Shown: one piece after another, positions 19,309 to 29,269 of the stretch
Layout: each line of letters begins with the position of its first letter
Position numbering within the stretch: position 1 is the stretch's first letter
DNA from: an uncultured Phocaeicola sp.
Lineage (GTDB): Bacteria > Bacteroidota > Bacteroidia > Bacteroidales > Bacteroidaceae
Length of the DNA stretch: 61,442 bases
Direction: 5' to 3'
Assembly (NCBI GenBank): GCA_948566455.1
Contig: CAOYQO010000020.1
Coordinates: forward strand, 1 to 61,442
Notes under the pieces: generated by a model
What the model saw: the letters and a program-made list of their open reading frames with translations, nothing else
The model's database searches: none
What the model was told of the DNA's origin: nothing
Program-made: the position numbers and the translations under genes

Positions 19309-20037
19309 TTATCGGTGATATTTTCCTTTATCTTTTACCAGTATCACCTTTAACTGCGGATCGAAGAGCATCTCGCGTCCTACGGAAGACAACAAAAGTT
19401 GTAACTGACTGCTACGATGTTCCCAAGTCAATAGATCTATGGAACGGTTCAGACTTTCTTTTATCTCAGTATACCAACATCCGGGAAAGGACAGAGCACT
19501 CACAATCTTTCTATCTACAATTTCCTGCAAGCCCTTAATAAAGCACTTCTGTTCTTTTCTGCTTAAATTATCCGGATCATCATAAGGTATATAATATGAA
19601 GTATAGTAACCATTTTGAGTAAAGACTTCCAAAGCTTTCCAATTTTGTCCTTCTATAATCAACCGTTCTTTCTTTATCTGAAAATATTCCATTAACTTAT
19701 TCAAACTTGAAAGTGCCGTTATTCTATTCTCAAGGGTCAGATTCTTTATATCCAGCCACATTTTACCTTTTTCCTTTTTCATAAAAGAAAAATAAGATGC
19801 CAGACTCAGATTGAAGCTGGTATCAGCATCATGCGTTACATCAAATTTCCGATTCTCACGGAAAACGAGATCGACTTCTATATTCGGATAAATCATATGC
19901 TTCTCATATAACTTCTCCATCGAATTACAACGATGAAGCCAGATTTTATCCGGATAACGGCCTATCTCCCGGAATCCCATAAAAAAGATACACATCAATG
20001 TCAATACGATTCCCACCACAAGATGAATTGTTTTCAT
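19309..20037 (-). CDS. GDPD/PI-PLC-like exported protein
   Basis: 242 aa with an N-terminal signal anchor (LVVGIVLTLMCIFFMGF). The body has the glycerophosphodiester phosphodiesterase-style pattern: WLHRCNS (HR), NIEVDLVF (ExD), FDVTHDAD (HD), then KMWLDIKN and RLIIEGQNWKAL on TIM-barrel strands. It is shorter than canonical GDPDs and matches the FAM151/PI-PLC-like group as well. Its substrate is likely a phosphodiester of a lipid or polyol, which is inference. It stands alone between the aldolase and the divergent hybrid sensor. Confidence 0.6.
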   Translation of the reverse strand: MKTIHLVVGIVLTLMCIFFMGFREIGRYPDKIWLHRCNSMEKLYEKHMIYPNIEVDLVFRENRKFDVTHDADTSFNLSLASYFSFMKKEKGKMWLDIKNLTLENRITALSSLNKLMEYFQIKKERLIIEGQNWKALEVFTQNGYYTSYYIPYDDPDNLSRKEQKCFIKGLQEIVDRKIVSALSFPGCWYTEIKESLNRSIDLLTWEHRSSQLQLLLSSVGREMLFDPQLKVILVKDKGKYHR

Positions 20038-20599
20038 AATCAGTTTCGATAAAAAAATATTTGAAATAAGTTTTTATATCCCTGTTTGGGTAATGATATT
20101 GCCTGTTTGTAATGACAAATATAAGATTTTTTATTCAGATAAAAGAATAGAAATAGACGAATCGCTTGTTTCTTTCTGTAAAAATGGTACTTTAATCTGC
20201 AATTTATCTAATTACAAATACCATTAGCTGCCATAGCTTTACAACAAAAATAAATTTAAGAATATCCTTGGAACATCTTTGAGTATTCTCATTATCTCAA
20301 AATATGATTGTTATGTTATTGCACCACTCCTTTATGTCACTTATAGTTTAGAACGAAATATAGAGCAAGATCTACAGTATAAGTTCCTCTAATGAAAACA
20401 TATTAAATAACCTTCTATTAACCATCTTTCAACATCCAGCTATTTATATGATTTTTTCCTTCATCATTTTTTGCTATTAAACTTTCCGAAACGCAAATGT
20501 TATTAGCCTGCTCATGAAATAAAGTTCATTCATTTTGGTGTATATTTAACCAATATTTTATAATTTTGCAGATGTATTTTTGAATCTTCTGCGAGAAAT
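20038..20599. other. Non-coding region upstream of the hybrid sensor
   Basis: About 560 A+T-rich bases between divergent genes. No open frame looks coding. Its right end holds the candidate promoter of the hybrid sensor. Confidence 0.6.
20534..20568 (+). promoter_or_regulatory. Candidate Bacteroides-type promoter of the hybrid sensor gene
   Basis: TTTG at 20534 and TAATTTTG at 20561 match the -33 and -7 elements of the Bacteroides primary sigma factor. Spacing is 23 bases, a little longer than usual. The start codon is 31 bases beyond the -7 box. Confidence 0.45.
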
Positions 20600-23500
20600 A
20601 TGAAAATATCTTTAAACATTAGACAAATTTTTCTTTTTACTGTTCTTTTCATCAGTAGTTCCGTAAGCAGGTGCCAAGTTTATAAGTACATAGGACTGGA
20701 AAACGGCTTGAGCAACCAGAAAATATATTATATCCAAAAAGACCGAAGGGGATATATGTGGTTTCTAACCCAGGAAGGGGTAGACCGCTATGACGGAAAA
20801 TATATCAAGCATTACAATTTTTCAGACGATAGTATAAAGCTAGACTCACGAATTGCTTTGAACTGGCTCTATATGGACAGCGGGAATATATTATGGGTAA
20901 TCGGTCAGAAAGGTCGTATTTTCAGATATGATTCACAGCATGATAAATTCAAACTGGCCTACATACATCCGGAACTGATCAGAAATAAGCCACAGGCATT
21001 TCTAAATTACGGTTATCTGGACAAGAACGACCGCATATGGCTATGTTATAAAGATAGTATTACCTGGTATGATATCCGTACCGGAACGACTTTGCATATG
21101 CCTACACCAGTCAACGGTGAAATAACTGCCATTGAACAGACGGATAGCAACCATTTCTTTATCGGTACAGGAAATGGCCTGTTTCATGCCGGGATAGAAA
21201 AGGGGAAACTAAATATAATGCCTGATAAAATGGTAGAAGGTATCAGCACATCAGTACATGAACTCTACTACCATGCTGTTTCAAAACAACTGTTTGTGGG
21301 AAACTATAAAGAGGGAATACTTATATATGACGTAGGAAAAACAGGAAAAATCATCCCTTGTCAATCACCCAACAATGTAGAGATAAACCGGATCGTTGCT
21401 TTGAATGCCCATGAACTTCTAGTAGCCACAGGTGGAAAAGGTGTATATAAACTAGATATGAATACATGCATGAGTGAACCCTATATAACTGCTGATTATA
21501 ATAGTTATAACGGGATGAACGGAAACAATATTAATGATATTTATGTGGATGAGGAGGAACGTATCTGGCTTGCCAATTATCCTACTGGTATTACCGTCCG
21601 TAACAACCGTTATGGAAGTTACGATCTGATAAGGCATTCCCTTGGCAACAGTCTTTCATTGGTGAACGATCAGGTTCATGATGTATTGGAAGATAGTGAC
21701 GGTGACCTCTGGTTTGCAACCAGCAACGGTATCAGTCTTTATCAGACCGATACAAAAGAATGGCACTCGTTCCTTAGTTCCTTTGATCCGGTACCGGATG
21801 ATGAGAATCACATCTTTTTGGCACTATGTGAAGCCTCTCCCGGAGTGATATGGGCCGGCGGTTTTATGTCAGGCATTTGCAAAATAGAAAAGAAGAAAGG
21901 ATTTAAGATTAGCCACATTTCTCCTGCTGCTATTGCAGGAGTACGTCCTGACCAATATATATTTGACATTAAGAAAGATTCGGGCGGTGATATCTGGTCC
22001 GGCGGATATCATCATTTAAAGCGCATCAATCTTGAGACAAAAAGTGTGCGTCTATATCCGGGAGTAAACTCTATCACTACCATTCAGGAAAAGGACACCC
22101 GGCAGATGTGGATTGGTACAAGAATGGGGCTCTACCAGCTTGACAAGGAATCGGGAGTTTATCAGTATGTTGACCTGCCCATTGAATCTCCCTATATATG
22201 CGCTCTGTTCCAGAGAGATGACGGCATCCTATATATCGGTACCCGTGGAGCTGGATTGCTTGTATATGACATTAATAAAAAGAAGTTCATCCATCAGTAC
22301 CGTACAGACAATTGTGCGTTGATTTCCGACAATATCTATACAATTCTTCCACGTCAGGACGAGAGTCTCCTTATGGGTACGGAAAACGGAATTACTATTT
22401 ATTCACCTAGAGAACACTCCTTCCGCAATTGGACGCGGGAACAAGGATTGATGAGTGTCAATTTCAATACCGGCTCTGCTACAACCTATAGCAATAATAC
22501 ACTTGTTTTTGGTGGAAATGACGGGGCTGTCAGATTTCCGATAGACATACAGATACCAGAGCCACATTACTCACGTCTATTACTACGCGATTTTATGATA
22601 GCCTATCATCCCGTTTATCCGGGCGATGACGGTTCTCCGTTGGAAAAGGATATTGACGAGACCGACCGACTGGAACTGGCCTACGGACAAAACTCCTTTT
22701 CTCTTGATGTAGCTTCCATTAATTATGATTATCCTTCCAACATTCTTTATTCATGGAAGATTGACGGTTTTCATAAAGAGTGGAGCCGTCCGAGCCTGGA
22801 CAATCGAATTGTTGTAAGGAATCTGCCTCCCGGCAGTTATACATTACAGATTCGTGCCATATCCAATGAGGAAAAGTACAAGACCTATGAAACAAGGAGC
22901 ATTCAGATTGTCATAACGCCTCCGGCATGGGCCAGTGTATGGGCCATGGCTGGATATGCAATCCTACTGGTGTTGGTTATGGTTATCATATTCCGTATCA
23001 TCATACTGCACAGACAGAAGAAGGTTTCGGATGAAAAAACACGATTCTTCATTAATACGGCCCATGATATACGTACTCCGCTTACATTAATAAAAGCTCC
23101 GCTGGAGGAAGTCATAGAAAACCGTATGGTGAAGGAACAGGCATTGCCGCATATAAATATGGCTCTAAAAAATGTGAATGCATTGCTTCAGCTGGCGACC
23201 AACCTGATAAATTTCGAACGGGTAGACGTCTACTCTTCCACCCTTTATGTTTCTGAATATGAATTGAATTCCTATATGGATAATGTTTGTGCTACTTTCC
23301 GCAAATATGCCGAGATGAAACATGTCAGGTTTGTTTACGAAAGCAATTTTGATTATCTGAATGTGTGGTTTGACAGTGACAAGATGGGATCTATTCTGAA
23401 GAATATTCTGTCAAATGCATTAAAGTATACACCTGAAGGTGGCAGCGTACGCATTTATGCCTGTGAGGAAGGAAACTCCTGGAGCATCGAAGTGAAAGAT

Positions 23501-24592
23501 ACCGGAATCGGCATTCCCTCATGCGAACAGAAGAAATTGTTTAGGAATTGTTTCCGGGGTAGTAATGTCATTAACTTGAAAGTGACAGGTAGCGGAATCG
23601 GTCTGATGCTGGTATACAAACTGGTCAAATTACATAAAGGCAGGATTCATATTCAAAGTACTGAGCATGAAGGCACTTGCGTGCAGGTAACTTTCCCGAA
23701 AGGGAACAGCCACCTACATAAAGCAAAATTCATCTCTCCCAAGATACCGAATGAATGTTCGGAGACTATCGTATCTGGTGGCACTCCAGGGTTACTATCC
23801 ATGGAAATATCCCAAGTAAACGGCTCTCTACAACGTATCTTGATAGTAGAGGACAATGATGATTTGCGCAATTATCTTATTGATATGTTCAAAACGGGTT
23901 ATAATGTCCAGTCCTGTCCGAATGGAAAGGAGGCACTTGTCATAGTACGGGAGTTTGACCCGGATCTCGTCATATCCGATATAATGATGCCCGAAATGGG
24001 TGGAGATGAACTCTGCTCAGTTATAAAAGGTGATCTTGAAATATCTCATATTCCGGTCATTTTGCTGACTGCACTGGGAGATGAAAAAAATATGCTTGAA
24101 GGACTGGAAATCGGAGCGGATGCCTACATCACCAAACCTTTCAGTGTGGGGATACTCAAGGCAACAGTCAAAAACATACTTGCAAATCGTACTTTGCTCC
24201 GTCAGGTTTATAACAGCATTGAAGATAGAGAACAGACTCTTCCAGTCAATTGCACCAATACCTTGGATTGGAAATTCATAGCCTCTGTCAAAGAATGCAT
24301 AGAGAATAACATGGGAAATTCGGACTTCAATGTAGACATGCTCAGTAGTCAGCATCACATGAGCCGTACAAGTTTCTTCAACAAATTAAAGGCATTGACC
24401 GGTTACGCTCCAGCTGATTATATCCGGATGATACGTCTGCAACATGCCGCACAATTGCTAAAACAAGGCGAACATACAGTAACAGAGATTGCTGACATGG
24501 TTGGATTCTCGGATGCAAAATACTTCCGAGAAGTATTTAAGAAATATTACAATGTAAGTCCAAGCAAATTTAATACAAAATCAGAAAACTGA
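20600..24592 (+). CDS. Hybrid two-component system sensor/regulator (HTCS)
   Basis: A 1,330-aa single-chain two-component system. Order: signal peptide (about 1-25); periplasmic two-bladed Reg_prop propeller region (IWLANYP-, LWFATSNGISLY-type blades); Y_Y_Y domain (about 685-765); one membrane helix (about 775-800, AILLVLVMVIIFRIIIL). HisKA follows with His about 820 (NTAHDIRTPLTL), then HATPase (NILSNALKYTPEGG, DTGIGI, GSGIGL), receiver with phospho-Asp about 1124 (VISDIMMPEMGG), and AraC DNA-binding domain (about 1225-1330). HTCSs bind a periplasmic oligosaccharide and switch on an adjacent polysaccharide utilisation locus. Here no susC/susD or glycoside hydrolase flanks it, so its target is elsewhere or has been lost. 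Confidence 0.95.
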   Translation: MKISLNIRQIFLFTVLFISSSVSRCQVYKYIGLENGLSNQKIYYIQKDRRGYMWFLTQEGVDRYDGKYIKHYNFSDDSIKLDSRIALNWLYMDSGNILWVIGQKGRIFRYDSQHDKFKLAYIHPELIRNKPQAFLNYGYLDKNDRIWLCYKDSITWYDIRTGTTLHMPTPVNGEITAIEQTDSNHFFIGTGNGLFHAGIEKGKLNIMPDKMVEGISTSVHELYYHAVSKQLFVGNYKEGILIYDVGKTGKIIPCQSPNNVEINRIVALNAHELLVATGGKGVYKLDMNTCMSEPYITADYNSYNGMNGNNINDIYVDEEERIWLANYPTGITVRNNRYGSYDLIRHSLGNSLSLVNDQVHDVLEDSDGDLWFATSNGISLYQTDTKEWHSFLSSFDPVPDDENHIFLALCEASPGVIWAGGFMSGICKIEKKKGFKISHISPAAIAGVRPDQYIFDIKKDSGGDIWSGGYHHLKRINLETKSVRLYPGVNSITTIQEKDTRQMWIGTRMGLYQLDKESGVYQYVDLPIESPYICALFQRDDGILYIGTRGAGLLVYDINKKKFIHQYRTDNCALISDNIYTILPRQDESLLMGTENGITIYSPREHSFRNWTREQGLMSVNFNTGSATTYSNNTLVFGGNDGAVRFPIDIQIPEPHYSRLLLRDFMIAYHPVYPGDDGSPLEKDIDETDRLELAYGQNSFSLDVASINYDYPSNILYSWKIDGFHKEWSRPSLDNRIVVRNLPPGSYTLQIRAISNEEKYKTYETRSIQIVITPPAWASVWAMAGYAILLVLVMVIIFRIIILHRQKKVSDEKTRFFINTAHDIRTPLTLIKAPLEEVIENRMVKEQALPHINMALKNVNALLQLATNLINFERVDVYSSTLYVSEYELNSYMDNVCATFRKYAEMKHVRFVYESNFDYLNVWFDSDKMGSILKNILSNALKYTPEGGSVRIYACEEGNSWSIEVKDTGIGIPSCEQKKLFRNCFRGSNVINLKVTGSGIGLMLVYKLVKLHKGRIHIQSTEHEGTCVQVTFPKGNSHLHKAKFISPKIPNECSETIVSGGTPGLLSMEISQVNGSLQRILIVEDNDDLRNYLIDMFKTGYNVQSCPNGKEALVIVREFDPDLVISDIMMPEMGGDELCSVIKGDLEISHIPVILLTALGDEKNMLEGLEIGADAYITKPFSVGILKATVKNILANRTLLRQVYNSIEDREQTLPVNCTNTLDWKFIASVKECIENNMGNSDFNVDMLSSQHHMSRTSFFNKLKALTGYAPADYIRMIRLQHAAQLLKQGEHTVTEIADMVGFSDAKYFREVFKKYYNVSPSKFNTKSEN

Positions 24593-25230
24593 TGGTCAAT
24601 AAAGTTGATTACTCAACTGTTGAGCAGCTGACAAGAAAGGCATTAACTACCGAAGAGAATCATCGTAATAGCCGGAAAAAGATTCCAACTATTACGATGA
24701 TAAAGAACGACGTTACCAGCATCTTTTTAGACACTGTAATAAATATCTGATCACAGTTTATTACAACAATAGGTTCTTTATCACTCACCCATTGCTTGAA
24801 ATATAAAAATACATTTCAGAGCACGCACTCAATGTTTAAATTAATACAATATATTATAGAGTTCGTATCATTGATGAAAAAGTCCTCAAAGATCATTTTT
24901 TAAAGAATGCTTTGATATGCTTATGCTATACATCAAAAATAAAAAATCCCTGTAAATTATGTTTTACAGGGATTTTTTATTTTGCAATTCTTTCCAGCGG
25001 AGAGACAGGATTATGAACCTTTTCTCTCCAAGTTCCTTATTTACAAGGTTATAAAAATGTCAATTTTACTCTTAGTAATGTTTTAGTAACTGAAGTTTGT
25101 CTAATTCAGTCCCACATTGTCTTCATGGTGTCCGTTCATCTTAACAATACAAAAATAACAAATAAATTTGTGACCACAAATACTTCATCACTATTTTTAT
25201 TACTTTGATGAATTTATACAATTTAGTATT
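24593..25230. other. Non-coding region between the hybrid sensor and the conflict-system operon
   Basis: About 640 bases. A 52-codon frame (24592-24750) overlaps the sensor's stop as TGATG but I do not trust it as a gene. The middle has the terminator at 24941. The rest (24,980-25,230) is A+T-rich with no feature I can support. The left border of the transferred operon may lie here. Confidence 0.6.
24941..24978. terminator. Strong bidirectional terminator
   Basis: A perfect 16-bp stem: AAAAAATCCCTGTAAA pairs with TTTACAGGGATTTTTT around a 6-base loop. A-tract and T-tract on either side let it end transcription from both the hybrid sensor and the minus-strand operon. Confidence 0.9.
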
Positions 25231-26163
25231 TCAAAATTCAATCGTATATTTCCACGTTCTTTTAATACCCTCCGCATGCTTAGATGTATAAGTTTTACTA
25301 TATGGGAAAACGATACTTATCGGAAGCTTTGCATAGTTTATAATATAAAATAAAGCCACACCAACAGTTTGCGGCTTGGTTGAAAGTGGACTTAAATAGA
25401 TATTTGTCGATTTTGGGTTTTCTTCAATTATTTCATGAATTATCTGAGCCGTAACAAATGGATCAAAAGCAGGTGCAAATCTAATTTTCATAAATTCACC
25501 TGTTGACTGTTTTGCATTTTCCATCTTTAAAATACTTTCTTGGTACATATCAGGTTGAAGAGATGGAAATCCAAGTATATAATATTTCTTTTGACAATGT
25601 CCTTTACTTTGGGCAATTTTAGCAATCAAGTTATCATCATAGCCAGCACAAATAATCAACAAATCATTATCTGTATTCGGATTATTATTTATTGATGAAC
25701 AACCTTCAACATCATGTATTTCATCAATATATCCAGAGAATTTTGTATCGTCTGCATCTTTATAATGAATAGGTTCAGTATAAAGCAGATCCACTTGAGA
25801 TATCCCAAAATGAGAAAGTAATTTTAATAAATAAATTAAATGAGGTCTAATAAATCCAGTTATATCAATACAAATTTTCTTGGTTTTATAATCATTTGCA
25901 TTGAAATTAAGAATAAAATTTTCAAAATACTCTGATTCTGACAAAAATTCACTAATATACACATCTTTAAGTGGCAGTTCATCTTGTCGAATACCCTTAT
26001 ATTGTGGAAATATAAACCACTGTTTTTGATATGATTTTACTCTTTCAAAAACTTCTTTAGTCCTATTACAATTATCAAATGCAGACAAAAAAATATCATA
26101 CTCAGGAGAATTTGTTAAATCCCCATTAGCATATGAGTCTTTATAAAAAATAGTATAATCCAT
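25231..26163 (-). CDS. Rossmann-like protein, last gene of the conflict-system operon
   Basis: 310 aa, not recognised by name. It has alternating hydrophobic strands and helices: YDIFLSAFDNCNRTKEVFER near the start, KKICIDITGFIRPHLIYLLK (about 96-115), DLLIICAGYDDNLIAKIA (about 168-184), YYILGFPSLQPD, and a conserved-looking NIYLSPLSTKPQTVGVALF (about 254-272). This suggests one or two Rossmannoid sheets such as a nucleotide-binding sensor or effector. No catalytic motif can be named. Its ATG overlaps the stop of the ATPase gene by one base (TAATG), so it is translationally coupled. Codon use is strongly A/T-biased, like its operon. Confidence 0.7.
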   Translation of the reverse strand: MDYTIFYKDSYANGDLTNSPEYDIFLSAFDNCNRTKEVFERVKSYQKQWFIFPQYKGIRQDELPLKDVYISEFLSESEYFENFILNFNANDYKTKKICIDITGFIRPHLIYLLKLLSHFGISQVDLLYTEPIHYKDADDTKFSGYIDEIHDVEGCSSINNNPNTDNDLLIICAGYDDNLIAKIAQSKGHCQKKYYILGFPSLQPDMYQESILKMENAKQSTGEFMKIRFAPAFDPFVTAQIIHEIIEENPKSTNIYLSPLSTKPQTVGVALFYIINYAKLPISIVFPYSKTYTSKHAEGIKRTWKYTIEF

Positions 26164-28280
26164 TATTCTTCATCAAAAAGATTTAAAATATTATTTACGC
26201 CACTTTCTCTCTTTGATTTCCTCTGTTTATTACTCTTTTTCTTTCCAAAAGTTGGAGCCATAAAACGAGACTTCATCTCGTTATATTGAGCTTCAAACCT
26301 GTCATATTTCTGAGGATCAAATATAGAATTAATCATGTCTGCATCTAAATCGGCTATACCCCTACGAGAAGATGGCAGATTCCATAAAGGAGCCAAAATT
26401 CGATGCAGTTGATAAGTCTGTTCTTTTCTCCCTGAATTTTTTTGTTTTCGATTAGGTACTTCGACGATAATAGAGTGTGTTTTTGCCATATTTATATAAT
26501 CTTTAGCCAGCGAGGAAATACTTTCTATGCCAAAATTAAATGCACACACACTTGTATCTGTTGGCTTATCAGAAAAACGATATATTTGAAAAACACTACT
26601 TAAACTATTTAGCGATCTATATAATTTTTTTCCAACATCTCCTATTATTTCCACATCTTGATAGAACCATTTTGCTGTTTCAAAAACTCCTTGATATTGA
26701 GCTTCCAAAGAAATTACAGATCCCTCCTCTAGTGGTTTTTCCCCAAGCAGATCTGATTTTTCAACAATCAGTTTAAGAGTTAATAAAAAAATTCTAGGAT
26801 TTCCCCATGAAAGATTTATAAATTCATCAATTCCTGAATAGCAAGTATTTTTAATATTATTTTCATATGCTAACTGAGCTAAAAAATCAGCCTTATACTT
26901 CTCTTCTATATTAGCAAATTCAGTTTCTCCTTTTTTCTCCTTTTTGTATATAGCATATTGTTGATTTACAAAGTCCATAATAGCTTCGATATCAACTGTT
27001 AGCTTATTAACCTTACTAAACACTTTACTCTTTTTAGTACCCCAATTAGCCCATTCCTTATACAGTAAATATATCTTATACTTTTGTTCTAAAGGATTAT
27101 TATCGGTATCAGAAATAAAATATTCTAATTTTAAATCCAAATTATCGACTTCATTAAGAAGTTTACTAGTAACGCCTTCCCTTATTTCTGTTCGCAAATC
27201 TTTAAAATGTCGATACTCCTTATTTTCGTATCGCTTTTGAAGTTCATTAATAATCTTATCTTCTGAATATTTTTCAAGTTTTGCAGAAAACTGTTTTTCA
27301 ATCTGTTCTGATGTTAAATCATTTAAATAATACTTTTTCAATCGATTAAGATATAATTCCTTAGCAAATTTTTTATACAAAACATCATCTCCTTGAAATA
27401 TTTCGTCCAAAAGTATTGGTTGAAACTCTGACCCTGGCTTTATTTGTTCTTCGGTCTTAGTTTGCGTAGTAGTATATCCATATTTTCTAGCTCCAATCCA
27501 AAATGTACAAGGTTGTTTTTTTTCCCAAACTAAAGTATTAACAAAAACTTTTTGCCATTCAAATAATTTTTCATATTCATCTAAGATATAAACAAATTGT
27601 ACATTTTGTAGTAAAGCTATATTCTTAGATAACAAAGCAGGTATTCCAAACAATAAGTCTCCAGGAGAAAATAATATTCTCATTGTTGCGATGTCTAATG
27701 TACGATTAAAAGCAGCATTTACAATTTCAAGATCAATCTTTTTTCTCAAAACAGACAGTCTCCCTAAAAAATCATCAATAGATTGAAGCTCATTTATATC
27801 TATCACATTTTCATAAAATAGAAGTGAGATATCTCGTACAAAATCCTTCTCACTATAACCTTTAGAAATACCATCCGCAAATACATCTTTAGAAATATTC
27901 AAAAGAATATCGCTAATATATAACTCAAAGTAATATTCAAAAGCACTTTTCCATTGTTCCTCATCAATACCCTTTCCTTTAAAACGACTCGAATTAATTC
28001 CATCAAGAACAGAATATATGCCAATATATTTATCGTCATTTACTATTCTAGACAAATTTCCCTTTCTTATTTTTTGCAATGGATAAGAAAAATATCTTAG
28101 CAAATGAGTTTTTCCACAACCTTTCCCCCCTAATATATATTTAGGAAGCAGCTCGTTAGGATTCAAAATTTTATAATCGGGATTAACATTAACCCAATAT
28201 TCATTTATCTCATTATCTGAGAAATCTGTAGCCTTCGTTATGCCAAAAGGGTTGTTTTTGGGAAATGTATTCATATTCAA
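26163..28280 (-). CDS. ORC/CDC6-like AAA+ ATPase of a conflict system
   Basis: 705 aa. Near the N-terminus is NPFGITKATDFSDNEI followed by Walker A GGKGCGKTHLLRYFS (GGKGCGKT at 51-58). Walker B is VQFVYILDEYEKLFEW (about 228-242). IGARKYGY shortly after may carry the sensor arginine. The C-terminal third (about 560-665) has winged-helix character (LYRSLNSLSSVFQIY, TYQLHRILAPLWNLP), and the tail is Lys-rich. This matches the ORC-CDC6-family ATPases I know from conflict systems that pair with PRTase-CE proteins. It probably senses DNA or infection and gates an effector (inference). It overlaps the upstream gene by four bases (ATGA). Confidence 0.75.
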   Translation of the reverse strand: MNMNTFPKNNPFGITKATDFSDNEINEYWVNVNPDYKILNPNELLPKYILGGKGCGKTHLLRYFSYPLQKIRKGNLSRIVNDDKYIGIYSVLDGINSSRFKGKGIDEEQWKSAFEYYFELYISDILLNISKDVFADGISKGYSEKDFVRDISLLFYENVIDINELQSIDDFLGRLSVLRKKIDLEIVNAAFNRTLDIATMRILFSPGDLLFGIPALLSKNIALLQNVQFVYILDEYEKLFEWQKVFVNTLVWEKKQPCTFWIGARKYGYTTTQTKTEEQIKPGSEFQPILLDEIFQGDDVLYKKFAKELYLNRLKKYYLNDLTSEQIEKQFSAKLEKYSEDKIINELQKRYENKEYRHFKDLRTEIREGVTSKLLNEVDNLDLKLEYFISDTDNNPLEQKYKIYLLYKEWANWGTKKSKVFSKVNKLTVDIEAIMDFVNQQYAIYKKEKKGETEFANIEEKYKADFLAQLAYENNIKNTCYSGIDEFINLSWGNPRIFLLTLKLIVEKSDLLGEKPLEEGSVISLEAQYQGVFETAKWFYQDVEIIGDVGKKLYRSLNSLSSVFQIYRFSDKPTDTSVCAFNFGIESISSLAKDYINMAKTHSIIVEVPNRKQKNSGRKEQTYQLHRILAPLWNLPSSRRGIADLDADMINSIFDPQKYDRFEAQYNEMKSRFMAPTFGKKKSNKQRKSKRESGVNNILNLFDEE

Positions 28281-29269
28281 TATATTTTATGAAACCGTTT
28301 AAAAATAGGCGTCCAAGTTGTATTCTCTACCCAAAAAATAGGGAGTGTATTGTCTGGAGTATTATGAAAAAGAGACAATAATAACTGCCCATCTTTATAT
28401 CCCAAGGGATGCATGTTCCATAGAGTACTTCCATACTTTTCACACATATTTTTACAAAAGTCTTTTTCTATTTCATTAATTGGTTTGCAAAAATATCGAG
28501 AATTATCAGAAAAACATTTAAATGAACTATCAATAGTAAAGACTGTTTCAACTTTATCAAATTTAGTTTCATTCTTAACAGAATTTATACCATCCTCTGT
28601 ACCAAAAAGCATCAGATAATTTACTTCTATGTCTTTATTAATATGCTTAATCTGCTCCACTATATCTTTAGAGTAATCTTTTGCCTGAGTTCCACTACCA
28701 CAGAAATCATCAATAAATACATAACGTTTAATATTACTGTTTCGAATTTTAATATCAATCCTTGAAATATCAACATCATTTGCATCTTTTTCTTTAATTA
28801 AGTTAGTTTTAAAAATTTCATGTGTATTTATAAAACACCCTTTTTCCAAATTATTTTCTTGCCTAAAATAATACAATAGATGCACACCACTTTCAGACGG
28901 GTTTCCCACACCTAAAAATTTAGTTTTCGACAATTCATCATTAAATATTCTGTTTATTAGAGATATGTCTTTAGTATTATTGTTATTTCTTCTTATTTCA
29001 GCCACAATTGGATACTTAAATAAATCTCTAAATACACATCTCAATAACTCTCTAAGTTCAACATTTCCAAAATACATAAATTTTGAAAGAAGAAATAATG
29101 CATGAAGTTTCTCTTTTTCTTCACAAGATGAATCTTTAAAATTATTCAACCAATCATTATATATTTTATCAGAACGACGATCTTTCCATATCGTAGCATA
29201 ATAGGTTATTACTTTGTATAATAATCTATCATATATAGGTAATGTATTTTCAGTAATATTAGCACTCAT
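28277..29269 (-). CDS. PRTase-CE-like phosphoribosyltransferase-family protein
   Basis: 330 aa. The diagnostic segment is KRYVFIDDFCGSGTQAKDY (about 181-199): a hydrophobic strand, two acidic residues and a small-residue loop, i.e. the PRPP-binding motif of phosphoribosyltransferases. A C-terminal GYKDGQLLLSLFHNTPDNTL (about 290-309) is typical of the PRTase-CE branch described as a component of prokaryotic conflict systems. Known PRTases move phosphoribose to bases; this branch is thought to act as an effector or signal enzyme, and its real substrate is unknown. It overlaps the methyltransferase gene by 11 bases and the ATPase gene by four. Confidence 0.75.
   Translation of the reverse strand: MSANITENTLPIYDRLLYKVITYYATIWKDRRSDKIYNDWLNNFKDSSCEEKEKLHALFLLSKFMYFGNVELRELLRCVFRDLFKYPIVAEIRRNNNNTKDISLINRIFNDELSKTKFLGVGNPSESGVHLLYYFRQENNLEKGCFINTHEIFKTNLIKEKDANDVDISRIDIKIRNSNIKRYVFIDDFCGSGTQAKDYSKDIVEQIKHINKDIEVNYLMLFGTEDGINSVKNETKFDKVETVFTIDSSFKCFSDNSRYFCKPINEIEKDFCKNMCEKYGSTLWNMHPLGYKDGQLLLSLFHNTPDNTLPIFWVENTTWTPIFKRFHKIY

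Noticed and set aside
24592..24750. 52-codon frame overlapping the HTCS stop
   Set aside because: The overlap is tempting, but there is no recognisable family, no strong ribosome site and it stops before the terminator without neighbours.
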